DNA from: Ptychodera flava
Taxonomy: Eukaryota; Hemichordata; Enteropneusta; Ptychoderidae
NCBI RefSeq assembly: GCF_041260155.1
Contig: NC_091928.1
Coordinates: 46,974,137 to 47,038,136 of the forward strand
Direction of reading: 5' to 3'
DNA: 64,000 bases
Within the stretch, counting starts at the first letter, position 1. Each line of letters starts with the position of its first letter. The translations under genes were made by a program, and so were the position numbers. Shown here in pieces: positions 11,901 through 20,041 of the stretch. Under the pieces are notes generated by a model, which was not told the DNA's origin, made no database searches, and was given only the letters and a program-made list of their open reading frames with translations.

Positions 11901-14272
11901 GACTAGATCAGGTTGTCAAAAGGTTTATAAAAATCTGCGAGAAGACAAACGTTGAAGCGAATGATTTGAATCGTCCTGCCTCCTTTCCCAAAATAAACAC
12001 CAACATTAATTAACCGAACATTAAAGAGCGGATTCAAGTGGCAGTAAGCAGGCACTGTCCAATAGAGCGTCAAGTATTAGAACGGTGTCAATTGAAATCT
12101 AGATTGTTGATTACCGCTCCTAAGATTTAATGTTTCAATCCTGGCCATAACTATGCATCTCAATTTTCTATAGGTTGGTAATAGAGATGTAACAGACCTG
12201 ATACAGCTCGGCATATTCAAGGACTTTGCTAACGGCGCCTTTAGATTAAGATGGGACTTGCTCAACATTTCTCAAAGACGCATCAGGGTAGACGTTGGTG
12301 ACGTGTTGACCATCTTCTACAATGGAAATGGTAATCTGGTCATCGGGATTCTAGACGAAAGTCTCCGCAGCAACTTGTGCGGTCTTCTTGGCAATTTCAA
12401 CGGCAAAGTCGACGACGACCTGATGTACTTGATAGACGGTGTCTGGAAAACGGCCAATCCTGATATAGATATTGAAGTTGAAGAGTTCGTGAAAGCATGG
12501 AAGACTGAGTAAGTTTCTGTCCTAGATGTCCTCTGCAATGTCAGTTTTAATTTGCTTGTATTTATATTGGATTTGTTAAAGGTAGCAGTGGTTAGGGTAC
12601 CTGACTCACTATCGGATGATGGTGAGTTCGAGACTCCAGCACGGTCTGTTCAACTGCGCAAGGTACTTTATTCCTCATTGCTCTATTGGGTAGTGAGTTA
12701 TGAGTACCTCATCTTGTAATTGGTTTCGCCATAGAGAAAGATAGATAGAGTGGCAACGGGTATTGTTTAAGGCGTGAAGCGGTTACGTAACCCATCTATG
12801 TTCGCCTCGCCTCAGGTTGCTCTCGCCTCTCTTTTCCGAAGAGTGCCGACCATGAATCCTTCGGTAATTTTCGGATTTTCGCCAATTGTTAAGCGAAAGT
12901 ATGTTCGGCAAAGTTTGTGTTGTTGTTGTCGTGTGGTGCTGAGCAGAATTGACGTGCTGGCGAAAACGGGAGTGTTTTGAGCTTCAGGAAAATGAGTTTT
13001 ACCGTTTTAAAAATTCCTCTCATATTTTTATGAATATATAATGAGTGTGTTTGAACCAAATTTGAAAGTCTTTTATCGATACTGACTGGTTTTACTCAAT
13101 GGTTTACGGTCAGTCATACCCTCTTTTACACGTGCGTCAAGGAAGGACATGTTTATGAAACTGCTGGCGTGTTATGTTTTGATTGGCGTGAAGCAGTGTT
13201 TCTGGCCTGAGAGCTCACGAAGTAACTATGGTTGCTACGCGACTGGCAGTACGATGCCATCTCGTCGTATTTTTCGCATAATCTCGTGTAATTATCAACC
13301 ACAAACAAAGCCTCCAAAAAGTTTAACAACTTTGGAGCTCATTTTAATATGAAAAGCCAATAGTCTACCGAGACGACCATGGAACAAAAGACATGCAAGT
13401 GTTGCGACTCTGTCTATATGTTACTCTGTGGTTTCGCCTATTGGACGAGTGATTAAAAATAAACAAAATTAAAAGAATCAAAGAAATCAATAAATCAATT
13501 AATAAATTTAAAGTTAGCATTTATTACTATTAACCCTGCCTCCTGTAGCTTCCTCGCTCCCATAGCGATCTGACGAAAATCATACGGACATTCATACGGC
13601 ATTTTTTCCTAAGTTCATTTAAATAAACTAATGGCTAATGCGTTGGTGCAGTGGTAGTGTTTGATTGAATAAGCGAGAATAAATGCCAGCAGAAAATAAT
13701 ATTGAGACGTCATTTTGTTTTGTTCGTTTCGAATAATGTCTGCATGGTCTAGCTTCTTATAGTATTGCTGTCTTGGTACAGTGGGAACAGAACAGGGAAA
13801 TTCTGTTGCAAGGCTACAATCGACAAAAATGACAAACGCGTTTCTGTTTTTAGTATCGTAATGAGCACGTACACTCCTTGATTTTTTTTCTGCTGCTAAA
13901 CTACAAAACACAAAATAACACAGTGATATTGTTTGTTTATGCTCTTAGGAACTGTCGTTCACTAATAAAATTGATGTTTATTAACCCTGTGAGCGCCAAA
14001 GTCTATTTTCTCCCTTTATAAAATAAACCCCACACAAGTTTTCTCGGATTTTTTTGCCAAAATTTTGAGAAACAACTGTAGCAAATAAAATGTGATTTCC
14101 ATTTGGTTCAAAATTATCAAAAAAAATTACAGTGAAATTCATAAAAATTGGTTAAATTTTGCACTAAAATATTTGTGGGAGAAAATAATAGCGCTCAAAG
14201 GGTTAAATATCGCTGTTCTTCGCCATATACACGTTCTATAGTTAAATTTCCTATTTTCTCTGCAGATGCTGA
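2907..14272 (+). CDS. Small secreted von Willebrand factor D domain protein, copy A
   Basis: Exons: untranslated about 2907-2934; 6948-7023 with ATG at 6961; 9884-9968; optional microexon 10225-10235; 11510-11739; 12174-12508; and 14266-14272, ending in TGA. Boundaries are AG/GT and phases agree if the microexon is skipped, giving about 239 aa. The signal peptide is MWLKTVAVVLLVVAISFA. A short linker with a dibasic RR site (GNQRRALPG) follows, then one vWD domain from GDLQTFDGLKFKFEG through CGLLGNFNG to FVKAWKTEC. vWD domains mediate extracellular assembly and adhesion; the specific role here is unknown. The family's CGLCG motif is CGLLG, so one cysteine is missing, and only about four cysteines remain in the domain. 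If the 11-nt microexon is included the frame shifts to a stop. If the donor after exon 6 is not used, translation ends at KTE on a TAA. Intron 1 holds a LINE, and introns 3 to 6 hold several MITEs. Confidence 0.7.
3078..3263. mobile_element. piggyBac-like MITE (TTAA, CCCTTTGAGCGC ends), copy A, degenerate
   Basis: About 190 bp bounded by TTAA, with decayed ends of the form AACCCTTTGAGCGC / GCGCTCAAAGGGTTAA. It is orthologous to 23094-23315 and 39064-39278, where the ends are clearer. It lies in intron 1. A TTAA target with a CCC start is typical of piggyBac-type elements. Confidence 0.65.
3506..3806. mobile_element. TTAA MITE, GGTAGTATGCGCCTCG family, copy A
   Basis: It begins TTAAGGTAGTACGCG and ends in a diverged inverted version (GCATTCTACCCTAG). 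Orthologues lie at about 23557-23812 and 39520-39834. Further family members at 50329-50685 and 62752-63103 show the same ends in reverse complement. Confidence 0.6.
4025..4440 (+). mobile_element. tRNA-derived SINE fragments (two, head to tail)
   Basis: A tRNA-like segment at about 4308-4400 shows a Pol III A box (TGGCCGAGCGG, from 4314) and a B box (GTTCGAACC, from 4372), resembling a Leu/Ser-type tRNA. A related fragment of the body (GCGATGTGTGAAAG) occurs twice, at about 4026 and 4210. The same SINE family lies inverted at about 8640-8945 and in B and C. It is not a functional tRNA gene: the acceptor arm does not pair well. Confidence 0.6.
4440..6076 (+). mobile_element. 5'-truncated non-LTR retrotransposon (L1/Tx1-like LINE), degenerate
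   Basis: It encodes the C-terminal part of a reverse transcriptase ORF2. SGLSISRDKTEIIFLRK matches the SGL-x(n)-KTE motif, followed by RFLGIYLGHN and WNSRNFTLRGKALLQD, which resembles the L1/Tx1 'W..R.LTL.GK' region. FIWNRKPHKTKRSTLIGKP lies near 4790-4850. A terminal segment at 5137-5700 ends in the C-x-x-ET-x-x-HLLWE-like knuckle (CDRYKITEMLEHLLWEG), and 5761-5946 is a last piece. Pieces lie in two frames with stops between, so it is inactive. It ends in an A-rich tail (AAATAAATATTAAAAACAA) at about 6076. It is absent at this site in B and C, so it inserted into copy A's intron 1 after duplication, or was lost from the others. Confidence 0.8.
6162..6376. mobile_element. AACACGATTGGAAC MITE, intron 1 of copy A
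   Basis: Inverted ends AACACGATTGGAAC / GTTCAAATCGTGTT, about 213 bp. The flanks read GTA/AACACG and CGTGTT/TATATTTAG. Copy C at about 40404 has the uninterrupted GTATATTTAGTAG, which indicates a TA target duplication as in Tc1/mariner-type elements. Related elements lie at 23953-24165, 39977-40189 and 51842-52054. Confidence 0.65.
7024..9883 (+). other. Intron 2 of vWD gene copy A
   Basis: A 2.86-kb intron between the signal-peptide exon and the linker exon. It contains a minus-strand tRNA-derived SINE at about 8640-8945 and otherwise no recognisable element or exon. Confidence 0.6.
8640..8945 (-). mobile_element. tRNA-derived SINE, uninterrupted copy A
   Basis: On the minus strand it has an A-box-like TTTGGCTGATCGG and a B box (GAGTTCGAATCC). 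It is the undisturbed orthologue of the SINE that is split by a 680-700-bp element in B (26353-27034) and C (about 42441-43126). Confidence 0.6.
10042..10088. repeat. 33-bp perfect hairpin flanked by a 7-bp direct repeat, copy A only
   Basis: 14-bp arms CATAGACCCTCGAG and CTCGAGGGTCTATG around AAAAA (10049-10081), flanked by TCCAAAT on both sides (10042-10048 and 10082-10088). Copies B and C show one TCCAAAT and no hairpin, just after the linker exon. Confidence 0.8.
10225..10235 (+). other. Candidate microexon, copy A (11 nt, frame-breaking)
   Basis: Flanked by a pyrimidine-rich acceptor (TTTCACTCCCCAG) and a consensus donor (GTAAGTTTTCC). In B and C it is 12 nt and in frame, adding AILP. 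Here one base is missing, so inclusion would lead to a TAG a few codons into the next exon. Skipping it keeps the frame. Confidence 0.5.
10394..11193. mobile_element. 800-bp nonautonomous DNA transposon with 8-bp target duplication, copy A only
   Basis: Terminal inverted repeats AGGTGCAGCCAACG / CGTTGGCTGCACCT, flanked on both sides by GAGTTAAC (10386-10393 and 11194-11201). B and C have an empty site here. An 8-bp duplication suits hAT-type transposition. The interior is built of diverged repeats around GGGCAGGGGAAAT, giving strong G/C strand skew and spurious open frames on both strands. Confidence 0.8.
12580..13510 (+). mobile_element. Second tRNA-derived SINE, copy A, interrupted
   Basis: A-box-like TAGCAGTGGTTAGG at about 12583 and B box GTTCGAGAC at 12626-12634, followed by a unique body and an A/T-rich tail (AATAAACAAAATTAAA) after 13440. 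It is split by the 700-bp element at 12731-13430. Uninterrupted orthologues lie at about 30098-30305 and 46190-46405. It sits just right of the second vWD exon in all copies, so it predates the duplication. Confidence 0.6.
12731..13430 (+). mobile_element. 700-bp hAT-like nonautonomous element, copy A position
   Basis: Flanked by an 8-bp repeat GTTTCGCC (12723-12730 and 13431-13438). B and C are uninterrupted here. The ends form imperfect inverted repeats (ATAGAGAAAGATAGATAGAG versus a right end that reads ACAGAGTAACATATAGACAG in reverse complement). The same element occurs in the opposite orientation at a different position in B and C. Confidence 0.75.
13981..14206. mobile_element. piggyBac-like MITE (TTAA), copy A, second site
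   Basis: Starts TTAACCCTGTGAGCGC and ends GCGCTCAAAGGGTTAA. This is the same family as 3078-3263, in the opposite internal orientation. Orthologues are at 30781-31007 and 46877-47101, just before the last exon. Confidence 0.75.
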
Positions 14273-14705
14273 AAATCTTCGAGTTGATAATGACCCGTCA
14301 AACATTGAAATGATTTCAAGATGGAGTAGACGGCGATAGATACCACGAACTCGTTGAACAATACTTTATTCTCATGTGAATTAAGGTGGAGTTGCATGTT
14401 GCCAATACAGTTTATTCATAGCTATATTTCTCATCAAAGATGACAAGGAAACCCTCATATTACATAGTTTACTATGTTAGCGACAGTTTACTCAAGCATG
14501 CATGAAGGGGTGTATATTTGGGGTAAAATCCTCAGTTTTGGTAGAAATGATAACTATTAATTTAAGTACAAAAATTGACACTATTTACTGAAATGTAATA
14601 TTTCACTTAAAGAAGATTATGTGTGGAAAAAACGACTATTTTGTTTTGCATTATCTATCCCATTCTAAAATGGCATGACTTGAAAGACTGACACTAACAA
14701 TGTCA

Positions 14706-15606
14706 TTAAAGTGGCACTCACACTTGGTAACATTTTTAAAGCACATTTTTTTAATGCCAACGGTCGATATTTGACGAGGCGACTGCGCGCGGATCGCGAG
14801 ATATCGATAAAAACATGTCTTCAAAAAAGTAAAAGTTTGAATTCCGGCGGCCCACCTAAATTCAGCTTCCGAACATCGAACGTTCGGCACTGGGGCCATT
14901 GTCAACTAAGCTATGGAGTACGAGTCTACGCTGACGCTGCTGTACGCCACAGTACCACTGGCGTCGGTGATCGGTCATGGCCTGTGGGAGAAAGCTGAGT
15001 CTTACTGACTTGGCGTACAAACGAAAAACAATTTTTGCTGATTCCAACAGAATTGGCAAAGGTGACTAGCACAGTTACGTGCGGTTGATACATAGCGGCC
15101 GCCGCGTGATATGCATAGACGCATGCCACGCGCGCATACCACGCGCGCGGCGTACTGTGTGGCAGACGACAAAATGTAGTCATCGGAGGCGGCTAATATT
15201 TGACATGTAAAAACTGATTTTTATGTAGTATTGTTTAAAAATATAATACAACCGATTTAGAATAATGAAGACGACAAAAACTATGGAGAAGTTTTTAAAA
15301 ACTTACCTGAGGTAAAGGCATAATGCTGTATATAAAGTCTTTGCAGTGGGAAGTAAATTAATTGCGTCGTTCGAACTTATTGTAGACTCCCTAGAATATC
15401 GTCAATCAGCACAACAACAAACCTTCGGGGGATTTCGAGTCAAAATTAGAACGATCGTAAAACTTCGGGATGTGAAAAATACGCTCGGGAAATGACATGT
15501 TTTTATCGATATCTCGCGATCCGCGCGCAGTCGCCAAGTCAAATATCGACCGTTTGCATTAAAAAATGTGTTTTAAAAATGTTAGAAAGTGGGAGAGCCT
15601 CTTTAA
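14706..15606. mobile_element. 901-bp TTAA transposon with about 100-bp terminal inverted repeats, copy A only
   Basis: TTAA at 14706-14709 and 15603-15606. The ends read AGTGGCACTCACACTTGGTA and, in reverse complement, AGAGGCTCTCCCACTTTCTA. The repeats continue inward about 100 bp through CGATATCTCGCGATCCGCGC. B has the empty site (GTGATTAAAATCAAG, about 31562). The interior is CpG-rich (a GCGGCCGC near 15097) and has no convincing transposase, so it is probably nonautonomous. Confidence 0.8.
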
Positions 15607-16215
15607 AATCAAGATAAGTAACATTGAAATGCCTCTTAATCAAAATGTAAGATTTTTATTGCAAAACAAAACAGCACTTAAAGAACATAATGTGAAAATT
15701 TCAGAACATTTGACCCACCAAAATGGAGTTAAATTATCTGGAACTCTTGAAATTGGCAGAAATGAGAAACCAGAAAATTGGAATGATTTGCATAGATCTG
15801 CATAAATTAATACTTCTTTATCACGCAACTTACGATCAACTGCTTGACAAGCTAAAAGGTGAAATTATATAAGTTTAATGAATATTTGAAAAAACAAAGT
15901 GATTTTTGAGCGCCCCTTAAGTCAGTAAATGTGTAGCTTATATTTAGTTAGATTGAGAAAACAATAAAATGTTCATACACAGCAAAGACGATGGCTCCAT
16001 TATTTACGTACTTTACAAAATGAGCTCAATGATGTATTGCTATCTTGTCAAGTACTTCTTTGAGTGGCTTGTGGTATTTCTAAACCATCCGCGTAACAAG
16101 GGACTGGTGTAAGAGGATTCAGCTTAACCATTCCTTGTTTAGCCATCTTTGTCTATCTCTCTGTCGATTTATTTATATATTTTTCTAGCAATATATATTT
16201 TCTAGCAGTATATAT

Positions 16216-16276
<61 letters not shown>

Positions 16277-18290
16277 ACATATATATAATATATATACATG
16301 TATGTATGTATGTATGATTATATGTATGTATATATGCATGCATGCATGCATGCATGTATGTATGTATGTATGTATGTATGTAGGTATGTGTGTATGTATG
16401 TATGTCTGTATGTATGTATGTATGTATGCATGTTTGTATGTATGTATGTATGTATGTATGTATGTTGTATGTATGTATGTATGTATGTATGTATGTATGT
16501 ATGTATGTATGTATGCATATTTGCATGTATGTATGTGTCTCTATCTATCTCTATCTATCAATGTATCTATCTATCTATATGTACATATATATCTATGAAA
16601 TTATGTATCTGTATATGTATCTATGTATGTATCTATGTAAACACACTCTAAAGCACCTAAGTCAGCATTTTCTCTGAAAGGATACTTTTCTAATGAAAGA
16701 AAACCTCTGGTCGTTTGAAATTAAGCACGCTGACCTATTCATATTCCGTATTTTACAAGAAAATCAGAAACGCCTAGACGACCATTGACTTTTGGACACC
16801 ATTTTCTTTATGTTTGTGACTTTCAACCGTGGACGAGGACGTCGAAATGGTGAAAAGACAACCGTTCATTGAACGCCCCATGAAGAACGTTATCATTAGT
16901 GTTTTGACAGGTCATATTTTGAAGATTTAACCTGGCAGATGCGATTAAAAGACACTCAAAAATTGTCGTGCGTCTATGATTGGACCGAAGTAGGAAATCT
17001 TATCTAGTATTTTTACGCTCATTTGGGTGTATATGTTCGTCACCAGACGGTACCGCGCCACCAACGCTGAAAGTTTCAAAGTGATAGTATAGTGCATGCC
17101 AGTAGGTTGACATTAAGACAAGACAAAGCAAAAGAAATAACATCTAAAATTACAGCTTCTGACCGTTTAATTGGCCTCGGACGATTTCAAAATAAACTTA
17201 AAGATAGGACACTAATGCTTGGTTTCCTTAATACAGCTCACTATCAATACATCAGAATTTCAGTAATACATTAGCGATCTGAAATACCATCATGTCTTGG
17301 ACCGGTCACAAACTTTTGACCTCCTTAGCAAGTTTCATATAGCCGTAAGATGAAGGGATATTTAAGGCCAAGTGTTCTGGCTGATGAACAGTTTTAATTT
17401 CGCTTGCTGAAATTGGGATTTGGACAGGTGGAAGAATTATAATTGTACGAAAAGTTTACTCTTTTGAAAGTGAAGAAAGTAATGGCAGTTTTGCGATGAC
17501 ATTTTCAATAGCCCGTTGGCCTTCCCTTACACCCTAGCCTCTCAGTTTCATCTTTAGTATAAATCTTCTTGGAGGTCCTTGATAGGTTTCACTATAGTAA
17601 AACATTATGATCAAACCAGGAATTACGTCTAGACGGCATACAAGGAAAAATTCAGCGCTTCAACACTTCATTGAGAACTTCGATTGTTGGACTCCGCTTC
17701 AATTCTTAAAGGCATTTAATTGAATTCGTTTACAACACATAAATGACGCACTCGACATTTCGATAATTATAGGCGAGTTCGTATAAGCATATCGACACAA
17801 ATTTATTTTACACGTATCGTATTGATCTATAAATTACGCATACACATGCACTCATTGAATTATATGTCATATGCATGAGGTTTCCCTATTCCAAAAATCT
17901 TCGCGTGCAAAGGTCTCTTGTCCGGGCAGCTGGATGCTCAACGGGGCCGTCCGAGCAGACTATGAAGACTATGCAGAGTGTCAAGCATATTTGATTATTG
18001 ATTATGGTAAACAGGTATTATACATATTGTTTTATGACAAGTGCCTGAATTGTTACTCTGTGTCTATTACCTCATTTGCAATCTATGTAAAGCATTTTAA
18101 AGCAAAAGGACAACTCCTATCTCTATAAGTTGTTGCTACCCACTCACAGACACAGTATTATTGCATGACTGATAACACTTATGAGCATCAAGGAGTTGAG
18201 TTGAGTTAATGTGGTAATCTGTATAATCTAAGAAAGTCAGATGGGCATTTTGCTGATATTGACGGTTTTCTTCTCTATACTATACACACC
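15607..18290. other. Noncoding right part of unit A, with TA and TATG arrays
   Basis: It contains (TA)n at about 16205-16268 and a degenerate (TATG)n array at about 16267-16540, the reverse complement of the CATA array at the unit's left end. No exon recognised. A candidate AATAAA near 15963 is conserved in B and C but cannot be tied to a transcript. Confidence 0.7.
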
Positions 18291-18367
18291 AGACTGAAAA
18301 ATCCCTCGCTCGAGGGCGCTCTCTACGGAGCGTAGAGAGCGCCCTCGAGCGACGGACCTTTCAGTCT
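18291..18367. repeat. 77-bp near-perfect palindrome, copy A
   Basis: Inverted arms AGACTGAAAAATCCCTCGCT and AGCGACGGACCTTTCAGTCT around GAGGGCGCTCTCTAC / GTAGAGAGCGCCCTC with a short loop. It is conserved at 34212-34288 and, with losses, at about 52287-52354 in C. It could form a strong hairpin in DNA or RNA. Confidence 0.85.
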
Positions 18368-19560
18368 ACATAAACACGTACAGCTCTGGCTTGCACGAAT
18401 TGTCTATCAAAATAATTGCAATATAATTTAAACAATTGAGTGTTTTGTACAACCCTGTATCATAAATCTGTAAACTGAAATGCAAACAGGCTCACATTCA
18501 GACAGTATCATGTAGCTTCCGGCTTGTCTTTGAAGATATGGAAGCCATATGAAGCTTGCCTTCGGTTCAATCTTGAAGTGTCCCACCCATATCGGGCTTG
18601 ATGAAATAATACCATTCTCCGTGCCATTACGGAGTTAGAAATGACCTCTGACTTCTCAATCCTGCATTCAATTTACTGAATTTCCAATTTAAAACCCTCC
18701 ATTTTTGAGGAGCAGGTGGCCTTCAGAGATACCTCAAGCCAACACTCATTTAGTTTGCCCCTAAAAACATCTTTAAATGTGATCTGTACGTGCTCTTTTG
18801 GAAGGATTGGGCAAGGATGACATTGCAACTGGACGTCCCAATATTGGATTTTGGGGTATTTTTACAAAATTGGAACAAGGCTGCTATTGTTCTGTACAAT
18901 TTGAAGCCATTTGTGAAATCACTGACATCAAAATCTTAAAGTGTTCACATCATTCACAACATGGTAATGTTGGTTTGAGGAAACACTAAATTAAGCTGAC
19001 TTGACCAAGCCTTGTGGACAGGTGAAAGCATAACACAAAACATTTGAAAGGTTCAAACATGAACCCAGATGTAAATTAGGAAGGTGACAGTGGGTGATGG
19101 GAACAGCCAATCACATCAACTGACAGATGTGTAACCGCATCTACACAAATCAAAATAAACCTTATAGAGAGGAACGCTTAAAAAAACTAATCATACATGT
19201 ATACCAATACAAAGTCAGATTTATTGACCTCAAAATTCTCACATTTTGAGATTGTGTCGCTGAAGTGTTACTTCAAGACTTTGGAACTCAAACAGTGTCA
19301 ATTCAAAGACTTTTCAAGACCTTCACAGCAAAGTTTGATTTATTCTGTGAACTTTGCGCAACCTCAAGCCTGCAAGCAAGCCAAAGGGCTGTTCTCTTTG
19401 TCTCAGTGTCTGACTCTGGAGCTTTGTGCCTTCCAAGCTGAGATAAGTAGCCTGTAAACTTGTACAGTTTGTAATTTATCCCTAGACATTCTGATTAGTT
19501 ATTTTTTCAAAAAAAATTGTTTTAAAAGAAATTGCTCAGTACACCGTTTTTTCTCTCACT
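18368..19560. other. Noncoding right end of unit A and A/B junction
   Basis: Nearly identical to 34289-35440. The matching DNA in C (52355-53415) is more diverged and lacks the last about 200 bp. The junction between units lies between about 19,450 and 19,560. No gene recognised. Confidence 0.6.
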
Positions 19561-19586
19561 TAACAAAACAGATTTCATGACACACG

Positions 19587-19792
19587 TACATAGATACATA
19601 GATACATACATAGATACATACACAGATACATACATGCATACATACATACATACATACATTCATACGTACATACATACATACATAAATACATGCATACATA
19701 CATACATACATACATACATACATACATACATACATACATACATACATACATACATACATACATACATACATACATACATACATACATACATA
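19587..19792. repeat. (CATA)n microsatellite, copy B
   Basis: Tetranucleotide array opening unit B. Long frames on both strands (HTYI and MYVC repeats) are translations of the array. Confidence 0.95.
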
Positions 19793-19963
19793 CTCTGTAA
19801 GAACTGTTTATTTTGCTATAAACTCATAAAAACTATTCTCTTGTAATTGCTCAAGGTAGATTGCGCCTGATGAACCGATTTTTCGGGCTGTCAATCTTTT
19901 ACCATTCTTTTCTGATCCACCTCTGATGGGGGCTTATTTTAAAATTGTTGGTGTTGAAAAAAC

Positions 19964-19964
<1 letters not shown>

Positions 19965-20039
<75 letters not shown>
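19965..20039. repeat. (GA)n microsatellite, copy B
   Basis: GA array after the conserved flank GTGTTGAAAAAACCTGAGAG, equivalent to 514-586 in A. Confidence 0.95.

Positions 20040-20041
<2 letters not shown>

Larger units (their letters stand above)
190..19500 (+). repeat. Tandem unit copy A (about 19 kb with insertions)
   Basis: First of three head-to-tail copies of a segment carrying one vWD gene. Matching landmarks in A, B and C are the signal-peptide exon (6961, 24996, 41062), the vWD exon (11510, 29031, 45127), the TA array (about 16205, 32249, 48610) and a palindrome (18291, 34212, about 52287). A is longer because of insertions absent from the others: SINE plus LINE (about 4.0-6.08 kb), an 800-bp element (10394-11193), a 700-bp element (12731-13430) and a TTAA element (14706-15606). 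Edges are approximate. Confidence 0.85.

Noticed and set aside
13632-13680. tRNA-Gly-like GCGTTGGTGCAGTGGTAG
   Set aside because: Only an A-box-like start is present. No B box or cloverleaf follows.
16185-16677. Several overlapping frames of MYVC or HTYI repeats on both strands (also at 19532-19846 and 35430-35805)
   Set aside because: They are translations of CATA/TATG microsatellites and have no independent coding signal.
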